A DNA stretch of 64,000 nucleotides. It comes from Acetobacter conturbans. GTDB lineage: Bacteria; Pseudomonadota; Alphaproteobacteria; Acetobacterales; Acetobacteraceae. Position 1 is the first letter of the stretch. Each line of letters opens with the position of its first letter. The notes under the pieces are model-generated. The model searched no databases. It had not been told where the DNA came from and saw nothing but the letters and a program-made list of their open reading frames with translations. Below, piece by piece: positions 28,924 to 38,419 of the stretch. The translations under genes and the position numbers were made by a program. The DNA is taken from assembly GCF_011516755.1 (NCBI RefSeq), contig NZ_WOSY01000010.1:97486-161485 (forward strand), written 5' to 3'.

Positions 28924-29982
28924 TTGAAAAAGCTCACCATCCTGCTCACCCTGCTCGGTCTCGTCGGCATCACGGCCGCCATGGCCTGGAGCGGCTTCGG
29001 TTCAGTCATCGAGGCCGTGACGCGGATTGGTGTCGGCGGCTTCCTGCTGACCATTGCTGCCCAGCTTGTCGTGGACGTCATTCTAGGCACCGCTTGGCAT
29101 GCCGCATTTCCCAGCATGAGTTTCCGTCATCTGTTCATGGCCCGCATGGTTCGTGACGCCGGTTCCACATGTCTGCCATTCTCCCAACTCGGTGGCATCG
29201 TGCTGGGCATCCGCGCCACCTGCCGCACGCATGGCGTCCACGATGCCCGAAGCGCGCCCGTGCAATGGCCCGAAGCCGCCTGCGCCAACGTGGTGGACAT
29301 CACCACCGAGGTGCTGGCCCAGATCGTCTTCATCCTGCTGGCCGTCACCCTGCTGGCCATCGGCACCACCCAGTCCAACCCGCTGGTCAAACCGGTGATT
29401 ATCGGGACGCTCGTGCTCGCAGCGGGGGCGGCTGGTTTTATCTGGACGCAGCAGCGTGGTGGAATGGCCGTGAAGCATGCTGTCCGCGTTCTCGGTCAGC
29501 TCATTGCGGGTCAGTGGCAGACCACCATGATGGACGGCGCGGGAACGCTTCAGGACCACATGGAAGAGGCGTGGTCCCATCCCGGCCGGATTTCCGCTTC
29601 CGCTTCGATTCATCTGATGGGATGGATTACCAGTGCTGGCGTATTATGGCTGACGGTTCACCTGATGGGCGCGTCTCTCACCTTCCCCAATGCAATTGCC
29701 ATTGAAGGCGTGACCTGCGGGCTCATGTCAGTCTCCTTTCTGATTCCGGCGGGACTGGGCGTGCAGGAAGGGTCCTACATGACGCTCGGCCACGCTTTCG
29801 GTCTGGATCCGTCACTCTGCCTCGCCCTTTCCCTCCTGCGACGCGGTCGGGAACTTGGAATCGGCGTGCCTGTCCTTGTCTGCTGGCAGCTTAATGAAAT
29901 GCGCATCCTGAAGAAAAAGCGTGCGGTCCAGACACTCCCGGATACCCTGCCAAACGCTTTGACAGATACGCCGGAAGGATAG
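28924..29982 (+). CDS. hpnL: HpnL-type membrane protein (COG0392, LPG-synthase TM family)
   Basis: About 350 residues with many membrane helices (LTILLTLLGLVGITAAMAW, GGFLLTIAAQLVVDVILG, FILLAVTLLAIG, GVLWLTVHLMG). It has the conserved FSQLGGIVLGIRA and PAGLGVQEGSYMTL blocks of the lysylphosphatidylglycerol-synthase transmembrane family, to which the hopanoid-linked HpnL belongs. HpnL is thought to act in hopanoid handling, with the function unproven. The start is unresolved: no ATG fits. TTG 28924 begins directly before the first helix, CTG 28897 has GGAAGG before it, and TTG 28819 is the upstream limit. tyrC follows five bases after the stop. Confidence 0.82.
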   Translation: MKKLTILLTLLGLVGITAAMAWSGFGSVIEAVTRIGVGGFLLTIAAQLVVDVILGTAWHAAFPSMSFRHLFMARMVRDAGSTCLPFSQLGGIVLGIRATCRTHGVHDARSAPVQWPEAACANVVDITTEVLAQIVFILLAVTLLAIGTTQSNPLVKPVIIGTLVLAAGAAGFIWTQQRGGMAVKHAVRVLGQLIAGQWQTTMMDGAGTLQDHMEEAWSHPGRISASASIHLMGWITSAGVLWLTVHLMGASLTFPNAIAIEGVTCGLMSVSFLIPAGLGVQEGSYMTLGHAFGLDPSLCLALSLLRRGRELGIGVPVLVCWQLNEMRILKKKRAVQTLPDTLPNALTDTPEG

Positions 29983-29987
29983 GGCCG

Positions 29988-30896
29988 ATGGTCGACACAC
30001 CCGCACAGGATGGTCCGCTTTTCGACACGCTGGTCGTGATCGGGCCGGGTTTGATCGGTGCGTCCGTCCTGCATCGCGCCCGGCGTGACAAAACCATCGC
30101 CCGCAAACTCATCGCCGTGGATATCAACCCCGCCTTCCGCGACCGGGTTCGTGAACTCGGTATTGCAGATGATGTGACCGGAGATGCCGTGGCAGCCGTA
30201 AAGGATGCCGACTGCGTCATGCTGTGCGTGCCGGTTGGCGCGATGGGAGAGGTGGCAGCAGCCGTTATCCCTGCCATGAAGGCGGGAGCGATTCTGACCG
30301 ACACCGGCTCCACCAAGGTCTCAGTCATCGAGTCGATCCGCCCGTTCCTGCGTTCCGACATTGCCTATGTCCCCGCCCATCCCATGGCCGGCACGGAATA
30401 TTCCGGTCCTGACGCCGGTTTTGCCACGCTCTTCGACGATCGCTGGTGCCTGCTCACACCCCTGCCCGACAGCACGTCACTCGGCAGTGTCGAAACCGTC
30501 ACGAAGCTCTGGCAGCTTTGCGGTGCCCGCACGCGCGAGATGGCACCCGAGCACCATGACCGTGTCTGCGCCATCGTCAGCCACCTGCCGCATCTGCTTG
30601 CCTTCACCATCTGCGGCACGGCGGATGATCTCGCCGATCAGACGCGCTCGGAGGTGCTTGAATTCGCCGCCAGCGGTTTCCGGGACTTCACCCGCATCGC
30701 GGCATCCGACCCCGTCATGTGGCGCGACATCTTCCTCTCGAACCGTGAGGCCATCCTTGAGATGCTCGCGCGCTTTCTGGAAGACGCACAGACCATGGCG
30801 CGCGCCATCCGCTGGGGTGATTCGGATTATATCGTGGACTGCATCGAACGCGGTCGCCGCATCCGGCGCAGCCTGCTGGAAAACCGTCAGGCCTGA
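29988..30896 (+). CDS. tyrC: Prephenate/arogenate dehydrogenase
   Basis: A 302-residue NAD(P)-dependent dehydrogenase of tyrosine synthesis that oxidatively decarboxylates prephenate or arogenate. The nucleotide-binding fold starts with LVVIGPGLIGASVLHRA. Family blocks are DTGSTKVSVIESI, VPAHPMAGTEYSGPDAG with the catalytic His, and HHDRVCAIVSHLPHLLAF. A helical dimerisation domain ends the protein (residues 170-300). It is monofunctional: no chorismate mutase domain is fused. It is five bases after hpnL, probably in one operon, though functionally unrelated. Its last 10 bases overlap the end of the GT87 gene on the opposite strand. Confidence 0.93.
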   Translation: MVDTPAQDGPLFDTLVVIGPGLIGASVLHRARRDKTIARKLIAVDINPAFRDRVRELGIADDVTGDAVAAVKDADCVMLCVPVGAMGEVAAAVIPAMKAGAILTDTGSTKVSVIESIRPFLRSDIAYVPAHPMAGTEYSGPDAGFATLFDDRWCLLTPLPDSTSLGSVETVTKLWQLCGARTREMAPEHHDRVCAIVSHLPHLLAFTICGTADDLADQTRSEVLEFAASGFRDFTRIAASDPVMWRDIFLSNREAILEMLARFLEDAQTMARAIRWGDSDYIVDCIERGRRIRRSLLENRQA

Positions 30897-32248
30897 GCCG
30901 GGTTACGGTCAGCAAGCACGTCCTCTTTCTGACCACCGCGAGCACAATATTGCGCCACGCCATGACGCAACCGTAGCCATTCCCGGGGTGCAATCCGCCG
31001 CGCCACCACGAACAGCAGCGCCGTGGCCACCAGTGGCGTAGGCCCGATATGCGTCAGTCCCCCGAAGAGTCGGGCTCCCAGAAGATAGGCATAGGTCACA
31101 AACAGGACGAATTTCTCGCCCGACCACCAGCCAGTGTCGCGCGCCTGCAACAGCACCCATCCCAGTGGAAAAGCCAGACAGGCAACATCGTAATCCAGCA
31201 GGAATGGTGAACAGAACGGCATGGCCGCGATCATGACCGCCATCTCGGGAGCTCCGATCGACCGCGCGTTTCTTGGCAAAGCACGCGAACGCGCCGCCAG
31301 CCATCCGGCAAGACTCAGCGCCATGACCGTCGCCATGCCCTGCACCGCGTAGGCCAGCCATTCCCTGCCGCACAGGAGATTGACGGCGGCATACACGCTC
31401 TGCATTTTCCATGCCTGTACATAGCCATGTTCGAAGACGACCCGGGCTTCGTGGCTCATATGGAAAAAGCCGTTCCAGCCGCTGGAGCCGAATACCACCC
31501 ATGATACAGCAAAAATCATGCTACCCGAACAAAGGCCGCCCGCAATTGCCCACCAGCGACGCGCGCAGAGCAGAACCAGTGGAGCCGCGACGAGCAACTG
31601 CGGTTTGATCACCAGACAACCCAGACAGAGTCCCGCCAGAAACGGACGCGCCCGCATCAGCACCATCGCCCAGCCGAACAGCGCACCAGTGAGCAATCCG
31701 TTCTGGCCGTTCGCCACGCCGATCACGAGGCCCGGAAAGGCAAGAATCGGCATCAAGGCCCATCGCTGGGGAAGCAGCCGCCGCAGAGCGCCCACAAAGG
31801 CTATCGCAGTGAGTATGAGAAACACCGCCAGAGACAAGCGATAGGGTGCAAGTGCCAGAGGCAGGCAGACGAGCAGAAAGGTCGGCGGATAATAAAAAGC
31901 GAAATTTCCGAAAGAGAAGTCGGAAAAGGCGGCAAGTTCCGCCTGATGATGCTTCACGGCGTCATAAACTTCCGCGGAATGTCCGTGCAGCACTTGCGAA
32001 GAGGCGGCCCAGAAACTCACGAAATCGGAGCAGATCGGCAGCCCCTCGAAATTTTTGCCGCCATGCGAGACGACGATGATGGAGAGAAACAGCCCCCATC
32101 CGTAGAGCCCGAAAATACGGCAATAGGCCAGTGCCCGTCCACGCGTCAGCCAGTTCGCCTGAAGGAAAACGCGCCCGGCAACAGTCTTCAGTCCTTTCGC
32201 CAGCGCGCGCATATCCCGTCCTGCAACCATAAGGGCTGGGGACACCAT
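30887..32248 (-). CDS. GT87 / DUF2029-type polyprenyl-linked glycosyltransferase
   Basis: A 453-residue integral membrane protein with about 10-12 hydrophobic segments. The first periplasmic loop carries the acidic motif PICSDFVSFWAASSQVL and the YYPPTFLLVCLPLALAPY block seen in DUF2029 (GT87) proteins. KPQLLVAAPLVLLCARRWWA lies in the middle. Related enzymes transfer mannose or arabinose from polyprenyl-phosphate sugars on the outer face of the inner membrane. The start may be ATG 32248; ATGs at 32230 and 32212 also fit, the last with AGGA upstream. It is convergent with tyrC. Confidence 0.82.
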   Translation of the reverse strand: MVSPALMVAGRDMRALAKGLKTVAGRVFLQANWLTRGRALAYCRIFGLYGWGLFLSIIVVSHGGKNFEGLPICSDFVSFWAASSQVLHGHSAEVYDAVKHHQAELAAFSDFSFGNFAFYYPPTFLLVCLPLALAPYRLSLAVFLILTAIAFVGALRRLLPQRWALMPILAFPGLVIGVANGQNGLLTGALFGWAMVLMRARPFLAGLCLGCLVIKPQLLVAAPLVLLCARRWWAIAGGLCSGSMIFAVSWVVFGSSGWNGFFHMSHEARVVFEHGYVQAWKMQSVYAAVNLLCGREWLAYAVQGMATVMALSLAGWLAARSRALPRNARSIGAPEMAVMIAAMPFCSPFLLDYDVACLAFPLGWVLLQARDTGWWSGEKFVLFVTYAYLLGARLFGGLTHIGPTPLVATALLFVVARRIAPREWLRLRHGVAQYCARGGQKEDVLADRNPAQA

Positions 32249-32407
32249 CCGTCAGATTGGTTAACGAGGACTTTCCGATGTCATGGCTGAGGGCTCGCCT
32301 CAATCTCTCTGCGTTTTCAGGGGGCACCCCTATGACAAGCCTGCGCCAAAAAGCCTATGATGCGTAACGCAAGAGGACGGCCACGACCGGCCCGGAGAGA
32401 CAAGCAT

Positions 32408-33052
32408 ATGACGACTGCGACCGTGCATCCCGATTTCACCGCTCTGGAAGCAGCCCCTGTCTGCACGCAGCCGTTCCCGCATGTCGCGGTGGAGCATTTC
32501 ATCCTGCCGCCGGATCTCGCGGCCATCCATGCGAGTCTGCCGCAGATGGAATCGGGCGGTTCCTTTCCCCCTGAATCGCTTCCTCTCTCGCCGATCGTTC
32601 AGGATCTTGTCCGGCAGATGAAAGGACCGGAACTGCGCGATATCATCGCGTCAAAGTTCGGCCTTGATCTGCATGATGCCCCCACCATGCTGACCCTGCG
32701 CGGCCGCACGCGGGAAAAGGATGGCCGCATCCACTGCGATTCAACGGCGAAGCGCGTCACGGTGCTGCTCTATCTCAACCCACCCTCGACAGCGTTCGAG
32801 CGACAGGAGGGTTGCCTCCGCCTTCTGAATGGTCCGGATGATGTGGAGGATTACACCGTCGAAGTTCCGCCAGTGAATGGCACGCTGCTGGTCTTTCCCA
32901 ACGGCCCGACAACCTGGCACGGACACCGCCAATATGTCGGTCCACGCTACACCATCCAGCTCAATTACATGGAAACCGGCGCGAAAGCCCGCTCGGAACT
33001 GCGCCGCCACAAGCTGTCAGCCCTGATGAAGAAGCTGCCTTTCGCGGCGTGA
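32408..33052 (+). CDS. 2-oxoglutarate/Fe(II)-dependent oxygenase-like protein
   Basis: A 214-residue protein with the double-stranded beta-helix pattern of 2OG-Fe(II) oxygenases. The first iron pair appears as GRIHCDSTAKRVTVLLYLN (HxD), then the second histidine with the 2-oxoglutarate-binding Arg further on (TTWHGHRQYVGPRYTIQLNY). A Gly/Glu-rich loop (ERQEGCLRLLNG) lies between. The ATG at 32408 is chosen because GGAGAG lies seven bases before it; an in-frame ATG at 32357 has no such site. Substrates of this subgroup are unknown; it could hydroxylate a protein or small molecule. It is monocistronic. Confidence 0.83.
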   Translation: MTTATVHPDFTALEAAPVCTQPFPHVAVEHFILPPDLAAIHASLPQMESGGSFPPESLPLSPIVQDLVRQMKGPELRDIIASKFGLDLHDAPTMLTLRGRTREKDGRIHCDSTAKRVTVLLYLNPPSTAFERQEGCLRLLNGPDDVEDYTVEVPPVNGTLLVFPNGPTTWHGHRQYVGPRYTIQLNYMETGAKARSELRRHKLSALMKKLPFAA

Positions 33053-33094
33053 AGCAGAACGCTTCCCCCTCTCCATGATGGAAGGGAGGTGGCG

Positions 33095-33358
33095 TCAGGC
33101 ACCATCCATATTTTCGAGATCGTCACCGGATGTGGCGGGGTCCGCTTCTACCGGCTTACGCAGCAGGACGAAGGCCCCCACGACGCAGCCGATACCCAGC
33201 AGGACAGGCAGGCGACGCAGCCCCCAGATCAGCCAGGCATCGGTATCGCCCGGATGGAAGATCAGGTTCCAGCCATCCACGATAATCAGCGTGAAACCGA
33301 CGAGGAAGCCGCCGAGGATCAGCCCGAGACGACGCAGATAGTTGGGCTGGTCCGACAT
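33095..33358 (-). CDS. Small two-helix membrane protein
   Basis: An 87-residue hypothetical protein. Two hydrophobic segments are visible (LGLILGGFLVGFTLIIVDGW and LRRLPVLLGIGCVVGAFVLL), with a charged C-terminal tail (EADPATSGDDLENMDGA). The start ATG at 33358 has AAGGGAG about ten bases before it. It follows the nodT gene by 60 bases on the same strand and may be the last gene of the efflux operon. I recognise no family. Confidence 0.6.
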   Translation of the reverse strand: MSDQPNYLRRLGLILGGFLVGFTLIIVDGWNLIFHPGDTDAWLIWGLRRLPVLLGIGCVVGAFVLLRKPVEADPATSGDDLENMDGA

Positions 33359-33418
33359 GGAACGACGCTCCCTTTCAGGCCGGAGAGGATATGTGAGCGT
33401 CCGGAACGGACGAAAAAC

Positions 33419-34996
33419 TCACTGCTGGAAAGCCCGTGCCCAGATATTCTGGGTCTCCAGCGACACCGGAAGCGTCGTGTTGGTCAGCGCTACGCCACGC
33501 CAGCCGGCACCAATCGCCGTATAGAGATTGACCGCGTCACGCAGCCTCTCCAGACGTGACAACGCTTCGGCGTTCTGGGCGGTCAGTGTCGTCCGCTCAG
33601 CGGTCAGCACATCAAGGAAGCCGATCAGACCGGCGGCATAGAGCTTCCGTGCCCGGTCTCTCGCCAGCGCACTGTCTTCCGAGGCTTTTTCCAGTTTTTC
33701 CTGATATTCGATGTCATCGTGCCATGCGGCCATGGCGTCCTCGACTTCCTTGAAGCCATTGAGAACGGTCTGACGATAATGCAGCCGTGAAGCTTCCGCG
33801 GCAGCCTGTGTCGCACGGATGGTCGCCGTGTATTTGCCGCCATGCATCAGCGGCAGGCTGGCCATCATCAGGAACTGCCAGCTCATGCCGTTTACCTGAA
33901 AGGCCTGATACATGGCGGAAGCGTTCGGGTTGAACGTCAGCGGAATGACGAAGTGCGGATAGAGTTCAGCGACTGCCACGCCGACCTCGGCCGTCGCGAC
34001 CGCATATTCCTTCTCCGCCATCCGGATGTCCGGACGATTGGCGATCACGACAGATGGCAGCGTCGCCGGGAAAGCCGGCACGCGCGGCAGCGGTTTGACG
34101 ACCTTGAGTTCCTCTTCCATCTCGCCCGGCATCTTGCCGACCAACACGGAAAGGGCATGACTCACCTGCGACACATGTGTCTTGAGCGGTTCACGCGCTG
34201 CGATCTGGGAGTCGAGTTCAGCCTGCGCCTGCGCCGTCTGAAGCGTGTTACCCACGCCTTCCAGATACAGGCGGTTTGTCAGATCGAGGTTTTCCTTGGC
34301 AACCTTGATGTTGTCGGTCGCGATCTTGATCTGAAGCTGTGTGACACGCAGAACCATGTAATCGTTAGCGAGTTCCGACAGCAACGCCATGAGCAGGGCG
34401 CGACGCCCTTCGACAGACGCCTCGACCTCCCGTTCATGGGCCTCGACACCGCGCCGGATGCGCCCGAACACATCGATTTCCCACGTGGCCGAGGCGCCAT
34501 ACGTCAGAATCGACGCTTCAGGGCGGTTGGCCGGATTACCGGGGCGAAGCGGCCAGTTATCGATGTTGAGCGAATAGCGGACGTCGCCCCCGCCCGCGTT
34601 GGCGTCCATTTGCGGATACCAGGCCGATGCCGCCTTATCGCGCAGGGCGCGTTCAGCAAGAATCCGCTGACCGGCTTCCTGCAGGTCGTAATTGCCCTTA
34701 ATGGCGTCCTGAACCAGCTTCGTCAGGATCGGATCATTGAAGCTCGCCCACCACTCGGTCATTTCCTTGTTGGTGCGCTCGATCTCCTCCGGGGTCGCCG
34801 GCTTTTCCTCGGCTGCCTCCGTGAATCCGCTGGGTAGTTTCAGCCGGTCCGGCTGAAAATTCGGTCCCACCGAGCACCCTGCCAGCAGAGACCCGCTGAG
34901 GAGCATCGGCAGCACGCGCCGCCACAGACACCGTTTCACGCCAGCCTTGCAACCGGAGAGAACCGGTCCGGTTTCAGCAGCCATCATCGTTCCCAT
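33419..34996 (-). CDS. Outer-membrane efflux lipoprotein, NodT family
   Basis: A 525-residue TolC-like outer-membrane factor. It has a basic N-terminus, a hydrophobic stretch and the lipobox SLLAGCS at about residues 36-42, so it should be lipid-anchored. Two OEP repeats (about 60-280 and 290-500) are rich in long amphipathic helices. Conserved details include WWASFNDPILTKLVQDA and YGASATWEIDVFGRIRRG. Together with AaeA and AaeB it would complete a three-part pump from cytoplasm to outside. It lies directly after aaeA, with 18 bases between the genes. Confidence 0.92.
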   Translation of the reverse strand: MGTMMAAETGPVLSGCKAGVKRCLWRRVLPMLLSGSLLAGCSVGPNFQPDRLKLPSGFTEAAEEKPATPEEIERTNKEMTEWWASFNDPILTKLVQDAIKGNYDLQEAGQRILAERALRDKAASAWYPQMDANAGGGDVRYSLNIDNWPLRPGNPANRPEASILTYGASATWEIDVFGRIRRGVEAHEREVEASVEGRRALLMALLSELANDYMVLRVTQLQIKIATDNIKVAKENLDLTNRLYLEGVGNTLQTAQAQAELDSQIAAREPLKTHVSQVSHALSVLVGKMPGEMEEELKVVKPLPRVPAFPATLPSVVIANRPDIRMAEKEYAVATAEVGVAVAELYPHFVIPLTFNPNASAMYQAFQVNGMSWQFLMMASLPLMHGGKYTATIRATQAAAEASRLHYRQTVLNGFKEVEDAMAAWHDDIEYQEKLEKASEDSALARDRARKLYAAGLIGFLDVLTAERTTLTAQNAEALSRLERLRDAVNLYTAIGAGWRGVALTNTTLPVSLETQNIWARAFQQ

Positions 34997-35014
34997 CGTC
35001 CTGTCCGCTCGCCC

Positions 35015-35926
35015 TTACAGGTGGTCTTGCAGCCAGCTGGTCAGCTTGCCACGACGGCTCTTCGACTCAGGCCCGACACTGATCGTCGCCGTCATGCCGG
35101 CGGAGAGCGTCACGCCTTCAGGGACATAGTCGAGATGGACGCGCACCGGAATACGCTGCGCCAGACGGACCCATGTAAAGATCGGGTTCACGTCCTGAAG
35201 GCCGAGCTTATCCGGATTGCCGTTGGTGTCGTTGATGCCTCGGGCGATCGATATGACGTGGCCGGGAATGATCTGCTTGTAGCCCATCAATTTCACCCGG
35301 GCGACGTCACCGACATGCACGCCCCACATCTTCGTTTCCTCGAAGTAGCCGTAGACCCAGTAGGAGTCGGAATCGATCACGGCCAGCCGGGGCTGACCCG
35401 CCGTGGCGTAATCACCGATCCGCAAGTTCAGGTTGGTGATGTAGCCGTTCACTGGTGAGTAGAGCACCGAACGCTGAAGATTCAGTTTCGCGACGTCGAG
35501 AGCGGCGCGGGCACCGTCCACCGCCGCGATCTGCGTCGCCACGTTCGAGTTGAAGACTTCCTGCTCTTCAGCCGAGACGATGCCGCCCAGTCCCATACGA
35601 CGCTTCGCATCGTTCTGCTTGAGCTTCAGGTCTTCCAGCGCGCCGTCCAGACGGGCCTGCGCCTCGCGGATCGCCAGACGGAAGCGCACCGGATCGAGAA
35701 CGTAGAGCGGGTCGCCCTTGTGGATGAACTGGTTGTCCACCACCGGGACCTGCACCACCGTGCCCGCGACTTCGGGAGCCACGTCAACGACATAGACGCG
35801 GACGCGGCCATCGCGGGTCCACGGCGCAATCATATAGGTATTCCAGAGGGTCACCCCGAGCACGATGGCCAGCGAGACGACTGCCAGGGTCAGGATCACT
35901 CGGATCAGTGTGCGAAGCAGTGGCAT
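35015..35926 (-). CDS. aaeA: Membrane-fusion (HlyD) subunit of AaeAB-type efflux pump
   Basis: A 303-residue periplasmic adaptor. One N-terminal membrane helix (LIRVILTLAVVSLAIVLGV) is followed by WNTYMIAPWTRDGRVRVYVV, a typical AaeA/EmrA-like lead. Then come the lipoyl-like half motifs (APEVAGTVVQVPVVDNQFIH) and a coiled-coil hairpin (about 85-165), with a second lipoyl half (LYSPVNGYITNLNLRIGDY) and a beta-barrel region. It bridges AaeB to the outer-membrane factor. It is encoded between aaeX and the nodT gene. Confidence 0.92.
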   Translation of the reverse strand: MPLLRTLIRVILTLAVVSLAIVLGVTLWNTYMIAPWTRDGRVRVYVVDVAPEVAGTVVQVPVVDNQFIHKGDPLYVLDPVRFRLAIREAQARLDGALEDLKLKQNDAKRRMGLGGIVSAEEQEVFNSNVATQIAAVDGARAALDVAKLNLQRSVLYSPVNGYITNLNLRIGDYATAGQPRLAVIDSDSYWVYGYFEETKMWGVHVGDVARVKLMGYKQIIPGHVISIARGINDTNGNPDKLGLQDVNPIFTWVRLAQRIPVRVHLDYVPEGVTLSAGMTATISVGPESKSRRGKLTSWLQDHL

Positions 35927-35963
35927 TGGGGTGACTCGAAAACCTTATATTCGGGGAAAGCGA

Positions 35964-36158
35964 TCAGACATACAGGATGAGCAGGCACAGAACGCAGGTA
36001 TAGAGCGCAACTTCGAACAGTGCGAAGTGCCAGAACCAGCGCATCAGCCCGCTCCACCAGAGCAGAAAGCGGATGAACATTGTCACGGGAAGGGCAACCA
36101 GCGCGTAGACCACGATCGGCGCCATGAAGACGCCGAAGAGATTGAACTCGGTCAGCAT
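35964..36158 (-). CDS. aaeX: DUF1656 (AaeX-like) small membrane protein
   Basis: A 64-residue protein with two membrane helices (FMAPIVVYALVALPVTMFI and FALFEVALYTCVLCLLILYV). It begins MLTEFNLFGVF, the signature start of DUF1656 proteins that sit in aaeXAB-type operons. Its ATG overlaps the aaeB stop (TGATG). The role in the pump is unknown. Confidence 0.9.
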   Translation of the reverse strand: MLTEFNLFGVFMAPIVVYALVALPVTMFIRFLLWWSGLMRWFWHFALFEVALYTCVLCLLILYV

Positions 36159-38419
36159 CAGGCAGGTCTCGAAGCAGGTCGTGTCACACGAGGCATGGTC
36201 AAGTGGCGTAGATCCGCGTGCGCGAGCGGATGGTCCGCTGCTTGTTGCATGGGACCATCCTTATGAAAGAAACCGGGCGCGGCGTCGATAAGCTGGGCCG
36301 CCTGTATGAGACAGGCAGCCATGCGTCTGACTGTGCCCAGCCGCGTCGCAGCAGTTGCAGGAGCAACCGGGCCAGGACCCGCCGCACCGCTGATTTCCTC
36401 AAGTTCCGGCAAAAGCCGGACCGCCGCCTCGCGCAGATGGGCTGCTGTTGCAATCGGGTCACGCCGAAGATCTTTCAGCGAATCCAGCGCCTCTTCCACG
36501 ATTCGTTGCTGCGCAGGAGTCGCATTTCCGTCCTCCCGCAGCAGCCAGCGCAATCGCATCACCGACCGGCCAAGCGCCACGGCGGCAAGAGCGGCATCCG
36601 TCACATGAAACACACGCGGGGTGGCCTCGACGAAGGAGAGCCGCTGGGTCAGCCGCAGCACACGCTGCATCTGATGATATTCCCAGCTCGGCCAGCTCAC
36701 CCGATAGCGCAGCGGCAGGGCCGCGAATCGCTGGACGGAACGGCAGAGCGCCCCGATGAGACGAGCCGCATCCAGCCGCTGGTCGGCTGGCAGGATGACC
36801 CTGAAGACCAGCACGAGTCCAATGCAGGCAATCAGGAACGCCATCCACGAATTCAGCAACGGGATGTCATGATAGACAACCGGATTGTTCACCTCCGTCA
36901 TGACGTTGAAGAACACGGCATAACCGAAGCCCCACAACGCATAACGTGGGTGAAACTGAACCCAGATGCCCGGCAGCAGGCAGAGGAACAGCGACATCCA
37001 CAACAGCGGAAAGCCATCCGTCTGCGGCAGCATGAACGTGCGGAAGATATAGCAGGCAGGCACCGCCATCGCCGTGCCCGAAGCGAGGAGCCATGACGCT
37101 CTGGTGGCCGATGGGGCAGTCGACAGAAGGCAGGACGCACAGATCAGGAACACCAGCGCACTGGGACCGGCGGACCAGCGCAGGATGTACCACGCCAGGC
37201 ATCCCAGCATGGCCACCATCGCGCCACGGGCCAGATTGCGTAGTGCCGCAGGCCATTCGATCAGAGGCAGAAGCCGGACGCCCTTCTCATGCCAGGCGAA
37301 GTCGGACAGGTTATCCACCGCCTGTCCGAGCTGGACGACAATGTCGCGCTCCGTATCCACTGCGGCGAGCCCCGCCAGATCAGGCGCTTCCCGGGCCAGC
37401 CTTTCGAGTTCCTGAACGGCGATCTGGATCCGTTGCCGGATAGGAACCGAATCACCGTGAAGCAGTTCCTCCATCGGCATGTCGGCAAGCTCGCGCATGA
37501 GCTGTCCGGAAATCTTCCGCGCCGCCAGCACCTGCCCCGCATCGTCTGACGGAATGCTGCGCGATGCCGCGTGATGGGCGCTCAGGAGCCCCATCAGACG
37601 GCCGATACCTTCATGGAGCGCTGCTGACCGGCGATTCACTTCGTAATCGACCGAGGAGGCGTAATTGATCGCCTCGATCACCGCCCCCGCCTGTGCGAGA
37701 AGACGCGCCCGGGCACTATAGGCTTCCGTATCCATCTCGCGGAACGCCCCTGTCTGACCGGCTTCGCCGGGGCGGGGCCGCGCGGCCTCCAGTTCCGTTT
37801 CGGTCAGGAAAGCGAACTGCGCCAGCACATCCCGCAGATACTGCTCGATCCGGACCCGCGCCGTGTTGGGGCTTTTCATAGTCGTGATCTGGAACACGAT
37901 CGCCGTGCTCACGATGCCGACCACCACCACGGACAGGCGCGCCATCGCGCTTTCGAAGATGCGATCCGGATTCTCGAAGGCGCTCGTGGAGATGATGATG
38001 ATCGTGTAGCCGGTCAGAACAGCCGCATAGGCCCGATAGAAACGCAGCAGCGTCGCGACGAAACAGGCCAGCCCGATCAGCATGGCCAGACCACCAAAAA
38101 ACAGCACCGGCTGCTGCGGGAAACACGCCATCAACGCGATACCCAGCGTGGTGCCCACCAGCGTGCCGACGATGCGCCACACACTCTTGGAGATCAGGGC
38201 GCCGGGCGTGGGATTGGCCACGATCAGCACCGTCGTCACTGCCGAAATCGGGTTTTCCAGCATCAGAAAGCCGGCCATCCAGAGCGCCAGCCCGATCGAA
38301 ATAAAGACGCGGGAGGCATACAGGACGGTCGGACTCAGCCGCGCCCATTCCAGTCGCCCTTCCCGAAAAGCAACGGAGAAAAACCCTCCCGGAGGCGCGA
38401 TGATGGCCGCGTCCGTCAC
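36158..38419 (-). CDS. aaeB: FUSC-family inner-membrane efflux transporter (AaeB-like)
   Basis: A 753-residue membrane protein with two hydrophobic blocks (about residues 30-190 and 395-520) separated by soluble parts, the arrangement of FUSC/AaeB proteins. In E. coli AaeB exports p-hydroxybenzoate and related aromatic acids. Conserved text includes FISIGLALWMAGFLMLENPI and GALISKSVWRIVGTLVGTTL. Its start overlaps the marR stop (ATGA), so the regulator and pump are co-translated. The order marR-aaeB-aaeX-aaeA-nodT suggests substrate-induced efflux of weak aromatic acids or solvents. Confidence 0.93.
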   Translation of the reverse strand: MTDAAIIAPPGGFFSVAFREGRLEWARLSPTVLYASRVFISIGLALWMAGFLMLENPISAVTTVLIVANPTPGALISKSVWRIVGTLVGTTLGIALMACFPQQPVLFFGGLAMLIGLACFVATLLRFYRAYAAVLTGYTIIIISTSAFENPDRIFESAMARLSVVVVGIVSTAIVFQITTMKSPNTARVRIEQYLRDVLAQFAFLTETELEAARPRPGEAGQTGAFREMDTEAYSARARLLAQAGAVIEAINYASSVDYEVNRRSAALHEGIGRLMGLLSAHHAASRSIPSDDAGQVLAARKISGQLMRELADMPMEELLHGDSVPIRQRIQIAVQELERLAREAPDLAGLAAVDTERDIVVQLGQAVDNLSDFAWHEKGVRLLPLIEWPAALRNLARGAMVAMLGCLAWYILRWSAGPSALVFLICASCLLSTAPSATRASWLLASGTAMAVPACYIFRTFMLPQTDGFPLLWMSLFLCLLPGIWVQFHPRYALWGFGYAVFFNVMTEVNNPVVYHDIPLLNSWMAFLIACIGLVLVFRVILPADQRLDAARLIGALCRSVQRFAALPLRYRVSWPSWEYHQMQRVLRLTQRLSFVEATPRVFHVTDAALAAVALGRSVMRLRWLLREDGNATPAQQRIVEEALDSLKDLRRDPIATAAHLREAAVRLLPELEEISGAAGPGPVAPATAATRLGTVRRMAACLIQAAQLIDAAPGFFHKDGPMQQAADHPLAHADLRHLTMPRVTRPASRPA

